Below are positions 32,664 through 41,823 of a stretch of 44,569 nucleotides of DNA, piece after piece. Origin of the DNA: Brevibacillus sp. Lineage in GTDB: Bacteria > Bacillota > Bacilli > Brevibacillales > Brevibacillaceae. The notes under the pieces were generated by a model. The model was not told where the DNA came from. It made no database searches and was given only the letters and a program-made list of their open reading frames with translations. The position numbers and the translations under genes were made by a program. Numbering within the stretch: the stretch's first letter is position 1; every line of letters begins with the position of its first letter. The stretch lies in the NCBI GenBank assembly GCA_017656235.1, contig JACDOF010000018.1, positions 1 through 44,569 on the forward strand. The letters are read 5' to 3'.

Positions 32664-33659
32664 ATGAACAAAGGAAGCGCAAAGGTGGCGGAGGTAAAGG
32701 TGCCGGCAAAAGAGTGGATCGAGTACGTGGTAACAGAACAGGATGAAGGGATGACCGTGGAAGAGATCATCCGGCAAAAGCTGGCCGTATCGGGGAGAAT
32801 GCTGCAGCGCCTCACACGCAGCAAGGGGATTCGGCTCAACCGCAAGATGCCTTATTTGAAGCGGCCCGTCAAACTCGGCGACAGGGTGGCGGTACGCATT
32901 GCCGACAGAGGTGCAGCAAACGGAAAGGCCGCCCGGGAAGCGCTGAAAACGCCGTCCGGGCGGCCGGAGCACCTCTCTGCAGCTCCTGATGTGGAGACCC
33001 TGTATGAAGACGAATACTATCTGGTGGCAAACAAGCCGTCCGGTCTCATGGTTCATGCGGTCAGGAAGACCCGGCAGGCTGCATTGGTGGATGTTCTTGC
33101 TGTGCGGTTTCGTGCGCAGGGACAGCCGATTGTACCGCACCTGGTGCATCGCCTCGATAAAGAGACGTCGGGAGCGGTCCTGATAGCCAAAAGCAGTTAT
33201 GCTCACCAGTTGGCAGCGCGGATGATGAACCGCGGAAACCTGCACCGCGAATATCTGGCAATCGTCTGCGGCTGTATGCAGGAAGAGAGCGGGACCATTC
33301 GGGCTGCCATCAAACGGGACGGACTGCACCCGACGAGGCGGAAGGTTAGCGGGACAGGCGAGCCGGCCGTGACGCACTACCGCGTATTGGCCATAGGAAC
33401 GGACACCACACTGGTCAAGGTTTGGCTGGAAACGGGCAAAACCCATCAGATACGGGTTCACTTTGCCCACCACGGCCACCCGCTTGTGGGAGATGGGCTG
33501 TACGGCGGGAAGTGCAGCTGCTTTCACAGGCAGGCGCTCCACGCCTTTCGACTGTCCTTTCCCCATCCGCTGACGGGGGAATTGGTTACGGCAACCGCTC
33601 CTCTGCCTGATGACCTGCGTTCATACCTCCGGAAGTGCGGATACGACGTGGAAGAGTAA
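32664..33659 (+). CDS. RluA-family RNA pseudouridine synthase
   Basis: This enzyme isomerises specific uridines of rRNA or tRNA to pseudouridine. An N-terminal S4-like RNA-binding part (about 18-85; EWIEYVVTEQDEGMTVEEI) is followed by the catalytic domain with HRLDKETSGAVLIAKS (Asp165) and LETGKTHQIRVHFAHHGHPLVGDGLYGG. It has 331 aa from ATG 32664. A GTG at 32700 with GGAGGT close upstream would start just before the S4 part and may be the true start. The target uridine cannot be told from sequence. It is closed by a terminator. Confidence 0.93.
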   Translation: MNKGSAKVAEVKVPAKEWIEYVVTEQDEGMTVEEIIRQKLAVSGRMLQRLTRSKGIRLNRKMPYLKRPVKLGDRVAVRIADRGAANGKAAREALKTPSGRPEHLSAAPDVETLYEDEYYLVANKPSGLMVHAVRKTRQAALVDVLAVRFRAQGQPIVPHLVHRLDKETSGAVLIAKSSYAHQLAARMMNRGNLHREYLAIVCGCMQEESGTIRAAIKRDGLHPTRRKVSGTGEPAVTHYRVLAIGTDTTLVKVWLETGKTHQIRVHFAHHGHPLVGDGLYGGKCSCFHRQALHAFRLSFPHPLTGELVTATAPLPDDLRSYLRKCGYDVEE

Positions 33660-33693
33660 TCGTATTGCAACTTCATCCCAAACGGGCACTTGT

Positions 33694-33739
33694 GCGGCTT
33701 CTCCCGGTATGAGGCATAAAGCGGGAGAAGCTGCTTTTT
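33694..33739 (+). terminator. Terminator after the pseudouridine synthase gene
   Basis: GCGGCTTCTCCCG and CGGGAGAAGCTGC form a 13-position stem with one mismatch, followed by TTTTT. Just downstream is the tetR promoter. Confidence 0.9.
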
Positions 33740-33752
33740 ATTGGTCATGCAT

Positions 33753-33788
33753 GCAAGTATTTACTTGCACGATCACAGTTGGTATAAT
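33753..33788 (+). promoter_or_regulatory. tetR promoter with palindromic operator
   Basis: GCAAGTA-TT-TACTTGC (33753-33768) is a perfect palindrome that overlaps a weak -35 (TTTACT, 33760-33765). TATAAT lies 17 nt on (33783-33788). A second half-site TACTTGCA lies near 33804-33811. This is the expected self-control of a TetR repressor. Confidence 0.75.
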
Positions 33789-33828
33789 CTTCATGTCAAT
33801 CAGTACTTGCAATATGGAGGAGCCGATG

Positions 33829-34455
33829 ATGTCCAAACGTCCGCATACAGAGTGGGGAGGAAAGGGGGAGGAGCAGGAAACGAGACAGCGCATTCTGGCT
33901 GCTGCCCGGCGGTTGATGGCGCAAAACGGGTACAAAGGTACCACCACGCGCCTGATCGCCAAGGCGGCGGGAGTAAATGAGGTGACCATTTTCCGTCACT
34001 TTGGCAGCAAGGAAGGGATCCTTACTTCGATGCTGGAAGAGATGGAGGCATCGTTTCCGGTACTGGAGCAAAGTTTGACCCAGACGGTTGACAGTCCGCG
34101 GGAGATGCTGATCCGGTTCGGCCGCGCGTTTTACAGCGTGCTGTGCGAGCAGCGGGAAAACCTGATGATCTGTTTGATTGAAGTTCCGAATCGTCCCGAG
34201 CTGCAGGAGCGTTTCGGGAGGCTGCCGATCGTTGCGGCGTCCGTGCTGCACAACAAACTGGAAGAAATGCACCGGCAGGGCTTGCTGCCCCCGGCCGACT
34301 TTGGCGTGGCTGCCCACATGTACATATCGTCTTACTTTTACGCCTTTATGGTACGGTATCGGTTGAATAACCAGAACTACGGAGTGGGGGAACAACGCCT
34401 GCACGAAACAGCGGCTGATCTTTTGCTGCACGGTTTGCTGCAAAATCGGAAATAA
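33829..34455 (+). CDS. TetR/AcrR family transcriptional regulator
   Basis: This is a 208-aa DNA-binding regulator. Residues about 18-62 are the TetR helix-turn-helix (RQRILAAARRLMAQNGYKGTT, IAKAAGVNEVTIFRHFGSKEGIL). The C-terminal ligand and dimer domain is diverse. ATG 33829 has GGAGG 8 nt upstream; ATG 33826 is equally possible. It sits directly before a membrane-fusion lipoprotein and an RND pump on the same strand and behind a perfect palindrome, so it most likely represses itself and the pump and responds to a pump substrate. Confidence 0.93.
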   Translation: MSKRPHTEWGGKGEEQETRQRILAAARRLMAQNGYKGTTTRLIAKAAGVNEVTIFRHFGSKEGILTSMLEEMEASFPVLEQSLTQTVDSPREMLIRFGRAFYSVLCEQRENLMICLIEVPNRPELQERFGRLPIVAASVLHNKLEEMHRQGLLPPADFGVAAHMYISSYFYAFMVRYRLNNQNYGVGEQRLHETAADLLLHGLLQNRK

Positions 34456-34543
34456 ACAACCGTTGTAACCCGTATTGTCAAGAGGAGTCATCCTTGTAAA
34501 CAGAATAAACAGAGATCGTCTCAAGGAGGGAGAGGTGGTTGTC

Positions 34544-35773
34544 ATGAGCAAACGATTTCTCGCCACAGCCGGCTTCATCACGCTGCTGCTCACCACGGCG
34601 TGCAGCGGACAGCAAGCTGCCCTGACTGTCGCGCAAAAAGAGGTGAAGCAGGTAGCGGTTGCGGAGGTAAAACAGGAACAAGCGGTGCGTTTGCTGGAGC
34701 TGTCCGGAACCCTTCAGCCCAGTGAAGAAGCGCTGGTCGCCTTTGAGGTCCCGGGACGGATTGTCGAACTGAAGCGGGAAGAAGGTGACGACGTAAAGAA
34801 GGGAGACATACTTGGGCGCCTCGATGCCAGTGATTACACACTCCAGTTGGCCCAGGCCAGTACCGCGGTGGAACAGGCGGCAGCCTCGTTGAAGCAGGTG
34901 AACAACGGTGCGCGCCAACAGGAGATCACCCAGGCCAAGGCGGCCGTGGACAAGGCCAAGGTTGCCTATGAACAGGCCAAAAGTGATTACCGGCGCATCG
35001 AGAAACTGTACCAGGAAAAAGCGGTTTCAGCCAACGACTACGAAAACGCGAAGAATCGGATGAAGTTGGCGGAGCAGGATTTGCTTGCCGCCGAGCAGGC
35101 CTACTCCCTGGTGACGCAAGGGGCACGAGCGGAGGTGCGCGAACAGACGAAGTCCTCATATGAAATGGCCTTGTTGGCCAAAGAACAGGCGGCATTGGCC
35201 CTGTCCAAGACGGAGTTGAAGGCGCCCATCAGCGGCACGGTAATCGCCAAGCTGACCTCGGCGGGAGAGTTGATCGGCGTGGGGACCCCGGTCTACAAGA
35301 TTGGGAACGTTGACACGTTAAAAGTGGTGCTGCCGGTGCCGGATCGGGAGATTGCCTTCTGGAACCAGGGTGATACGGTCACACTCTCGCTGTACGAAGA
35401 CAGCAGGGAAGGAACCGTGACCAACATCCTGCCGGCTGCGAACCAGCAGACGGGCACGATTAGCGTGGAGGTTCGCGTGCCCAATCCCAAGCGTGACTGG
35501 TACGTCGGTCAGGTCGTCAAGGCCAGCCGTCAGTTGGAAGGGAAGCAGGGCATCTATGTACCGGTGGAAGCAGTGCTGAGCCGCGGCGAAGCCACTCCCT
35601 ACGTCTTTTTGTACCGCGAGGGGAAGGCGGTCAAAACGTCAGTCACCATCGGCCAGCTCTTCGATAACAAGCTGGAAATCACCAGCGGTTTACAAGAAGG
35701 AGACGTCCTGATCGTCAAAGGAGCGGATCGCTTGTTTGACGGCGACGAAGTCGAAGTGGCAGGGGGTAACTAA
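34544..35773 (+). CDS. RND efflux membrane-fusion (adaptor) lipoprotein
   Basis: This HlyD/AcrA-like adaptor has lipobox LTTAC (Cys18 region) after MSKRFLATAGFITLLL. A barrel-sandwich (VAFEVPGRIVELKREEGDDVKKGDILGRLD) is followed by a long hairpin coiled coil (about 80-190), the second lipoyl half (ELKAPISGTVIAKLTSAGELIGVGTPVY) and beta-barrel/MP domains. It has about 409 aa. ATG 34544 is 8 nt after GAGAGG; GTG 34535 is possible. It ends 2 bp before the pump gene, so the two make one complex, the adaptor being anchored outside the cell membrane. A monoderm organism has no outer-membrane partner, and none is seen. Confidence 0.93.
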   Translation: MSKRFLATAGFITLLLTTACSGQQAALTVAQKEVKQVAVAEVKQEQAVRLLELSGTLQPSEEALVAFEVPGRIVELKREEGDDVKKGDILGRLDASDYTLQLAQASTAVEQAAASLKQVNNGARQQEITQAKAAVDKAKVAYEQAKSDYRRIEKLYQEKAVSANDYENAKNRMKLAEQDLLAAEQAYSLVTQGARAEVREQTKSSYEMALLAKEQAALALSKTELKAPISGTVIAKLTSAGELIGVGTPVYKIGNVDTLKVVLPVPDREIAFWNQGDTVTLSLYEDSREGTVTNILPAANQQTGTISVEVRVPNPKRDWYVGQVVKASRQLEGKQGIYVPVEAVLSRGEATPYVFLYREGKAVKTSVTIGQLFDNKLEITSGLQEGDVLIVKGADRLFDGDEVEVAGGN

Positions 35774-35775
35774 CG

Positions 35776-38700
35776 GTGATCGCTTATATCGTCAAGAAGC
35801 GAAAGATTACCCTGCTGTTTTTTACGATGCTGCTGTTGGTGGGGGCACTGTCATTTTTCCAACTGCCCCGTCAGGAGATGCCGGAGATCGTCATCAATAT
35901 CGCTACGGTGACGACGGTACTGCCGGGAGCGTCACCGGAAAAGGTGGAGCAGACTGTCACCAAGAAGCTGGAGGAAAAGATTAACGAACTGCAGGGATTG
36001 AAGTCCATCTGGTCCTCGTCCAGTCTGGGTGTCTCGACGATCATTGTTGAGGCGGAAAACGGAATCGATCCCAAGCAGAAGTGGGATGAGCTGCGCAAGA
36101 AAGTGAAGGATGCCGAAGCCGATCTGCCGGCTGACGCCAAACAGCCTGTCATCAACGACGACCTGAACCGCACGTTTATTCAGACTTTTGCGGTATCAGC
36201 GGAGACGACAGAGCAATTGTACAGTTTGCGGGACACACTGGAGAATTGGAAAGATCAGCTGCGGACCATTCCCAATGTCGCCGATGTGACCATACAAGGC
36301 CTTCCCGAACAAGAGGTCAGGATTGATGTAGACACACAGAAGCTTCACCAGTACGGCATTTCCTGGACACAGGTAATGGGAGCGGTCAAGGCGGAAAACG
36401 AGCGGACACCGCTTGGAGACCTGGATGTAGGCGAACGCAGCTACCAGTTGATGATTACGGAATCGCGCGATGTGAAAGATCTGGAAAACGTGATCGTGTC
36501 CCGCTCCCGGGAAGGATTTCCCATCTACCTCAAGGATGTGGCTCGCGTTACGCTGACGACAGAAAAAATCAAGTCGCGCTCCTATTACAACGGAAAGCCC
36601 TCCGTGTCGATCAGCATCAACGCGGAGTTTGGCAGTGACGTTCCGTCGCTGCAGCAGAAAGTGGACGACATGCTGGCCAAACTGGCCAAGTCGCTGCCGG
36701 CGTGGGCGGAGTACCACTCCATTTTTACGCAAAACGAACGGGTGCAGGAGATGTTTGGCGATCTTTCGCGGGAAATGATGATTGCCATTGTCGCCGTGCT
36801 CTTGGTATGTACGTTGGGGCTCAACTTTACCACCTCGTTTGTGGTCGCGCTGGCCATCCCGATTTCCCTGTCTGTCGGGCTGTTGTTCCTGCCGCCGCTC
36901 GACATCAGCCTGAACATGATTTCGATTGTGGCCCTGATCATCGTACTGGGCATTCTGGTTGATGACGCTGTGGTTGTCAACGACAACATCGAGCGCAGAC
37001 TCTCCGTGCTGCGGGAGCGGCCGTTTGACGCAGCTGTTAACGGGGCCAGGGAAGTTTCCATTTCGATCATCACCGCTACATTGGCGACAATCGCCTCGTT
37101 TGGCCCGCTGTTTTTCCTGGAGGGCAATGTCGGTCAGTTCATCAAGCCGGTGCCGGTGATCATCGCCAGCACGATGCTCGCTTCCATGGCCATGTCCCTG
37201 ACGATCATCCCGATTTACCGGCAGTGGCACGAGGAACGGAGCAGGAGGAGTGTTGAAGGATACCGCAAGCCGGCCGGACTGTTGGGAAAACAGATTGCGG
37301 CTCTGACTCACTGGTACGCGCAGAAGCTGATGCCCAAGGTGCTGGCCAAACCGCTTCGTACCGGACTGATCGGCGTGCTGATTGGCAGCCTGGCCTATGG
37401 GTTGATCCCGTTTACGCCGATTCAGCTGTTCCCTCCTGATGATCGACCGCAGTTTCTGGTAAACGTCCGCTTGCCGGTGGGCAGCAGTTTGCAGGAAACG
37501 GACCGTGTCGTTCAGGAAGTGTCCAGCTGGATCATGCAGCAGGAGGGGATCAAGGCAGTTGCCGCCTACTCCGGCGGCAGCGCGCCCAAAATGTTTGGCG
37601 GCGATACAGAGGTTGGTACCGGCATCGAGTTGGGCCAGCTTGTCGTCACCATCGACGATGAGCTGCGAAAAGTGGATGAGACAGTGGAGCAGTGGGGAGC
37701 GGAATTTCGCAAACTCTTCCCGGAAGCAAGCGTGATTCCGCGTCAGTTGGAGGCCGGTCCACCGGTGGGCAGCCCGGTCGTGATCCGCATTTACGGCGAT
37801 GATCTGGAGACCCTGCGCTCCCTCTCCCAGCAGGTAAAAGACGTGGTGGCCCAAGTTCCGGGAACGTATGACATCCAGGACAATCTGGGGATTGAGCGCT
37901 ATGCCATACAGTTTGAGGTTAACAAAGCGCTCATGGATGAAAAGATGGTGACGATGACGGAGCTAACCCGTACCCTGCGGCTGATCAATGAAGGGATTTC
38001 CGTCAGCGAGTTTGATACCGGCACTGATTTGCTCGACATCAAGCTGTATGCCAACACCGCGCAAATCGATCCGATTGATTCGTTTCAGCGGTTGACGGTA
38101 ACCAATCAACTTGGTCAGCAGATTCCGCTGTCCGAGATTGCTCAGATGAAACCCGGCTTCGGAATCAGGACGATCCCGCACCGTGATCTGTCCCGTTCGG
38201 TGACCATCTCCAGTGACGTCAAGGGACGGACTGCGACGGAAGTGATGCAGGAGATCAAACCGCTCCTGGAGAACATCACCTTCCCGGAAGGATACCGCTG
38301 GGAAGTGGCCGGGGAAACCTCGGAACAGACCGATATCTTCATCGATATGGGCAAACTGTCGGTGATTGTCGTCTTTTTGATCGTGATTTTGATTGCGATG
38401 CAGTTCTACTCCCTCAGTCTGCCGCTGCTGGTCATGAGCACGGTCTATCTGTCGTCGGCCGGCAGCCTGATTGGCCTGTTTGTGACCCAGAGGCCGCTTG
38501 GCTTCATGGCGATGATGGGGGTCATTTCGTTGGCCGGTATCGTTGTCCGCAACGGGATCGTGCTGATTGAATTCGTGGAAGAAGCGCGCCGCGAAGGCGT
38601 GGAACTGAAGCAGGCGGTCATCCAGGCAGGCGAGGCGCGGCTCAGGCCGATCCTGTTGACCACGATGACAGCGGTGGCCGGGCTGATGCCGTTGGCACTT

Positions 38701-38889
38701 TCCGGTGACGTCTTGTTTGAACCGATGGCGGTCACGATCATTTCTGGTCTGTTGTTCTCCACGATGTTGACGCTGATCGTGGTACCGTCCTTCTACACGG
38801 TTCTGGCGATACGCAAGGAGAAGCGGCGGGCGCGCAAGGCGGCAAAACGACCCGATTTATATGGTCCGGGAACAGGAGCAGAGGTATAG
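35776..38889 (+). CDS. RND-family multidrug/lipopeptide efflux pump
   Basis: This is a 1037-aa inner-membrane pump of the AcrB/MdtB type with two halves of six membrane segments and two large external loops. TM4 carries the proton-relay aspartates (GILVDDAVVVNDNIERR). The start IAYIVKKRKITLLFFTMLLLVG is TM1, and LPRQEMPEIVINIATVTTVLPGASPEKVE is the first loop typical of the family. GTG 35776 is 2 bp after the adaptor. The relative SwrC/YerP of Bacillus protects against surfactin; export of lipopeptides or drugs is thus the best guess. A tetR gene controls the set. Confidence 0.95.
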   Translation: MIAYIVKKRKITLLFFTMLLLVGALSFFQLPRQEMPEIVINIATVTTVLPGASPEKVEQTVTKKLEEKINELQGLKSIWSSSSLGVSTIIVEAENGIDPKQKWDELRKKVKDAEADLPADAKQPVINDDLNRTFIQTFAVSAETTEQLYSLRDTLENWKDQLRTIPNVADVTIQGLPEQEVRIDVDTQKLHQYGISWTQVMGAVKAENERTPLGDLDVGERSYQLMITESRDVKDLENVIVSRSREGFPIYLKDVARVTLTTEKIKSRSYYNGKPSVSISINAEFGSDVPSLQQKVDDMLAKLAKSLPAWAEYHSIFTQNERVQEMFGDLSREMMIAIVAVLLVCTLGLNFTTSFVVALAIPISLSVGLLFLPPLDISLNMISIVALIIVLGILVDDAVVVNDNIERRLSVLRERPFDAAVNGAREVSISIITATLATIASFGPLFFLEGNVGQFIKPVPVIIASTMLASMAMSLTIIPIYRQWHEERSRRSVEGYRKPAGLLGKQIAALTHWYAQKLMPKVLAKPLRTGLIGVLIGSLAYGLIPFTPIQLFPPDDRPQFLVNVRLPVGSSLQETDRVVQEVSSWIMQQEGIKAVAAYSGGSAPKMFGGDTEVGTGIELGQLVVTIDDELRKVDETVEQWGAEFRKLFPEASVIPRQLEAGPPVGSPVVIRIYGDDLETLRSLSQQVKDVVAQVPGTYDIQDNLGIERYAIQFEVNKALMDEKMVTMTELTRTLRLINEGISVSEFDTGTDLLDIKLYANTAQIDPIDSFQRLTVTNQLGQQIPLSEIAQMKPGFGIRTIPHRDLSRSVTISSDVKGRTATEVMQEIKPLLENITFPEGYRWEVAGETSEQTDIFIDMGKLSVIVVFLIVILIAMQFYSLSLPLLVMSTVYLSSAGSLIGLFVTQRPLGFMAMMGVISLAGIVVRNGIVLIEFVEEARREGVELKQAVIQAGEARLRPILLTTMTAVAGLMPLALSGDVLFEPMAVTIISGLLFSTMLTLIVVPSFYTVLAIRKEKRRARKAAKRPDLYGPGTGAEV

Positions 38890-38903
38890 GGCAACTTCAC
38901 CAG

Positions 38904-38937
38904 CTCCGGTGGCCGCATGGCGGTCCCGGAGTTTTTT
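38904..38937 (+). terminator. Terminator of the efflux operon
   Basis: CTCCGG and CCGGAG enclose an inner stem (TGGCCGC/GCGGT), followed by TTTTTT, just after the pump gene. Confidence 0.85.
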
Positions 38938-39064
38938 CGTGCTCGCGCTGTCTGATGCGAAATCCCCGGTTTTGGTGAGGGGATTATTGGTAGTAGTGAT
39001 CCAATCGGTTCTGCTATACTATCTGGTAGAACTTAGTGTGAAAGCTGGAGAGGGAGGCACTCCG

Positions 39065-40360
39065 ATGCAAGAGGCTGAGCTGTTAAGTGAAGAAAAGGTG
39101 TTTAAAGACCCGGTTCACCGCTACGTCCACGTCCGTGAAAAACTGATTTGGGATTTGATCAATGCGCGGGAGTTTCAGCGTCTGCGGCGGATCAAGCAGT
39201 TGGGAACCAGTTTTTTGACCTTCCACGGCGGTGAGCACAGCCGTTTCAATCACTCTCTCGGTGTCTATGAAATCATGCGGCGAATTCTGGAGACATTTGA
39301 AGGTCGGGCTCAATTGTCACGGCGGGACAAACTGCTCTGCCTGTGCGCAGCCCTGCTGCACGACGTGGGACACGGGCCGTTTTCCCACTCGTTTGAGAAG
39401 GTGTTTCGCTTCAACCACGAGGATTGGACCAGGCAAATCCTGATCGGAGATACGGAAATTAACCGGGTTCTGCGGACGGTGGATGACCAGTTTCCGCAGG
39501 ATGTGTCGGAAGTGATCGCCAAAACCTATGAAAACAAGTTGATTGTCAGTCTCATTTCCAGCCAGATCGACGCCGACCGGATGGATTATTTGCTGCGTGA
39601 CGCGTACTATACCGGGGTCAACTACGGCAACTTTGACATCGAACGCATCCTCCGGGTCATGCGGCCGCACGAGGACGGCGTGGTGATTAAACTGAGCGGC
39701 ATGCACGCTGTGGAGGACTACATCATGTCCCGCTATCAGATGTACTGGCAGGTGTATTTCCACCCGGTGACGCGCAGTGCCGAGGTGGTATTGCGCAAGA
39801 TTTTCCTCAGAGCCAAGCACCTTCACCAGCAGGATTATGCCTTTTCCATGGAACCCAAACACTTTCTCCCGTTTTTTCGCGAGCAGATCAGCCTGTCCGA
39901 TTATCTGGCCCTGGACGAGACGGTGGTGTTCTTTTACCTGCACCAATGGCGGGAAGAAGATGACGAGATCCTTTCCGACCTGTGTAAGCGATTTCTTGAC
40001 AGGAATCTTTTTAAATACGTCGAACTTGATCCCAGGAAGTTTCTTCAAGTGGAGGAATTGAGGAAACTGTTTGCTGATGCCGGAATCGACCCGATGTATT
40101 ATTTAGAGGTGGACTCTACGTCAGACCTCCCCTACGATTTTTACCGGCCGGGCGAGGAGCAGGAGCGCATTCCCATCATGCTGCTGATGCCGTCGGGCCA
40201 GCTGCTGGAACTGTCTCGCAAGTCGGAGATTGTGGAGTCGATCAGCGGAAAACGCCGCTTTGACTACAAACTGTACTTTCCCATGGATGCCGTGATGGCT
40301 TTGCCGGATCACCTGTCCGGCCCGATTCGAGAACGTCTAGGAGTGATGCAAGATGTTTAG
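39065..40360 (+). CDS. HD-domain phosphohydrolase (YwfO-like)
   Basis: This 431-aa HD hydrolase is related to dGTPase-like enzymes. Metal-site motifs are HSRFNHSLGVYEIMRRIL, the HD pair in LLHDVGHGPFSHSFE, and the later SSQIDADRMDYLLRDAYYTGVNYG of the YwfO/COG1078 group. ATG 39065 is preceded by GGGAGG; the frame upstream lacks such support and would encode unrelated residues. Related proteins split dNTPs, but the substrate here is unproven. The gene overlaps the ywgA-like gene by 8 bp, so the two are probably made in fixed ratio. The same pair exists in Bacillus. Confidence 0.9.
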   Translation: MQEAELLSEEKVFKDPVHRYVHVREKLIWDLINAREFQRLRRIKQLGTSFLTFHGGEHSRFNHSLGVYEIMRRILETFEGRAQLSRRDKLLCLCAALLHDVGHGPFSHSFEKVFRFNHEDWTRQILIGDTEINRVLRTVDDQFPQDVSEVIAKTYENKLIVSLISSQIDADRMDYLLRDAYYTGVNYGNFDIERILRVMRPHEDGVVIKLSGMHAVEDYIMSRYQMYWQVYFHPVTRSAEVVLRKIFLRAKHLHQQDYAFSMEPKHFLPFFREQISLSDYLALDETVVFFYLHQWREEDDEILSDLCKRFLDRNLFKYVELDPRKFLQVEELRKLFADAGIDPMYYLEVDSTSDLPYDFYRPGEEQERIPIMLLMPSGQLLELSRKSEIVESISGKRRFDYKLYFPMDAVMALPDHLSGPIRERLGVMQDV

Positions 40361-40859
40361 GGGACACGCCAAAATTTTGCGCCTGGTTGAGGTGCTTGGC
40401 GAAGTGACAGGGCGAAAAAAACTGCACAAGATGGTCTACATCGCCAAAAAGATGCACCTCGAATTCGACGATCGGTTTGAATTCCACATGTACGGACCGT
40501 ACTCGGAAGAGCTCAGTGTCCGGGTGGACGAGCTGTGCGGTCTGGGCCTGCTGGACGAGCAGAAAGAGAGCAAAGGAGCCATCGAGGTTTACCGCTACAC
40601 GGTAAACGAAGCGGGACGCGACTTCCTGCGCCATCACAATGTCGACCTGGGGGGAGGGGAGCGGCTGTTTAAACGCCTCAACGAGGAGAATTCCCGTTTC
40701 CTTGAACTGGTCTCGACGATCTTTTACTTTGATTACCTTCCCTACGACGAGATGAAAACCAAGGTGTTTACCCTGAAAAGCAAACAGCGCTACACGGAAG
40801 AAGAGATTCAACGAGGACTTCATTTCATTGAGGAGCTTCGTCAGATACATATCCAGTAA
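40353..40859 (+). CDS. ywgA: YwgA family protein
   Basis: This 168-aa cytosolic protein starts MFRGHAKILRLVEVLGEVTG. Residues 20-75 (RKKLHKMVYIAKKMHLEFDD, MYGPYSEELSVRVDELCGLGLLDE) look like a winged-helix or Panacea/SocA-like fold by pattern; residues 100-168 are helical. It overlaps the HD gene by 8 bp (ATG inside GATGTTTAG), which supports functional coupling, for example as regulator or neutraliser of the hydrolase. Function unknown. The Panacea likeness is by eye and not tested. Confidence 0.8.
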   Translation: MFRGHAKILRLVEVLGEVTGRKKLHKMVYIAKKMHLEFDDRFEFHMYGPYSEELSVRVDELCGLGLLDEQKESKGAIEVYRYTVNEAGRDFLRHHNVDLGGGERLFKRLNEENSRFLELVSTIFYFDYLPYDEMKTKVFTLKSKQRYTEEEIQRGLHFIEELRQIHIQ

Positions 40860-40865
40860 TCCAGC

Positions 40866-40919
40866 TTGTCACAGGTATGGCTGCTTCCCGGATTGTCACA
40901 GGTATGGCTGTTTCCCGGG
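40866..40919. repeat. Two 27-bp direct repeats after ywgA
   Basis: Copy 1 (40866-40892) and copy 2 (40893-40919) start TTGTCACAGGTATGGCTG and differ at two positions. The rest of 40860-41193 holds a terminator and no gene that I can support. Confidence 0.85.
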
Positions 40920-40990
40920 TGGATGATGCAGGTGTACGCTATGGTTGAGCAATGATTTTGCTTCATTATGGACGTTTTTCACCATTTGCT

Positions 40991-41021
40991 CGACGGACAG
41001 ATGTCCTGTCGGGCTTTTTTT
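40991..41021 (+). terminator. Terminator after ywgA
   Basis: CGACGGACA and TGTCCTGTCG form a stem with a short loop (one pair bulged), followed by GGGC and TTTTTTT, about 130 bp after the ywgA stop. Confidence 0.75.
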
Positions 41022-41193
41022 GTCCCATTGGAACGAGATAGGATGTAGGCAAGCTGCATGCCGTCATCAAGCAGCTCTGCTGCGGGCTCTTCCAGGGTGA
41101 TGGGTGCTTTGCACTTGATGGATTTTGCTGTTTTTCCTGTTTGTGCGTGATAAAACGACGAGAATCGGGTATGGGAATATAAGGAAGGGAAAG

Positions 41194-41823
41194 GTGGGGC
41201 GAATCGTGCGCAACAGAAGGAGCGGTCACAGAAGCGGAAGCAGCACGGCGAAGCAAGGGGGAAGGCAGCGATGGTGGCTTTCCTATGTGGTGGTGGGAAT
41301 CCTGTTTTTCACGGCAGGCGTCTTGGTCACGCAGGCAGCGGCACACTGGGAGCTGGCTCCGAGGGTGTTTTCTCTATCGGACGTCGCCTGGGCGGCGGAA
41401 GCAGGATACTTGACCGAGACCAAAAGCAATCAGCCTGACAAGATGATCAGCCAGGCAGAGTTTCTGCATATGGTGATGAAGCGCTATGGAGAGCAGCAGC
41501 CGGGCTTAACCGTGCCAAAAGGGGCAGAAAACCATTGGGCTGCCGACGTGTACGCCCTGGCCAAGGCGAAGGGGGTCGTCGATTGTTCGTGTCAGATCAA
41601 GCCGGACGAGCCGATCACGACGGATGAGGCCGTGAAGCTGATCATGTTGGGCATCAACACAAAGGCGAACAAACAGCTCACCACCTTTGAGGAAGTAAAG
41701 GGGTGGATCAGGCAAGACGCTGAGGCTCTTGTTACCTATCAGGATGCGGCCACCCTGATCCGCAAGATGGATGAAATGTACCGGTTCCATAAATTGATTC
41801 CACAGGAGGATGTTGTGTCATGA
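41194..41823 (+). CDS. Membrane-anchored protein with S-layer-homology-like region
   Basis: This 209-aa protein has a basic N-terminus (NRRSGHRSGSSTAKQGGRQR), one membrane segment (about 28-50, LSYVVVGILFFTAGVLVTQAAA) and an external part. That part (about 85-205) has SLH-like stretches: SQAEFLHMVMKRYG, NHWAADVYALAKAKGVVDCS, PITTDEAVKLIMLGI and TYQDAATLIRKM. It is a partial match; no complete set of three SLH modules is seen. GTG 41194 follows AAGGAAGG; GTG 41206 is possible. The stop overlaps the next start (ATGA), so the surface genes are coupled. It may hold the neighbours to the wall. Confidence 0.7.
   Translation: MGRIVRNRRSGHRSGSSTAKQGGRQRWWLSYVVVGILFFTAGVLVTQAAAHWELAPRVFSLSDVAWAAEAGYLTETKSNQPDKMISQAEFLHMVMKRYGEQQPGLTVPKGAENHWAADVYALAKAKGVVDCSCQIKPDEPITTDEAVKLIMLGINTKANKQLTTFEEVKGWIRQDAEALVTYQDAATLIRKMDEMYRFHKLIPQEDVVS

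Noticed and set aside
36196-37854. 552-codon minus-strand frame opposite the RND pump
   Set aside because: It is the complement of a certain RND gene. The His/Gln/Arg-rich composition is typical of an antisense shadow.
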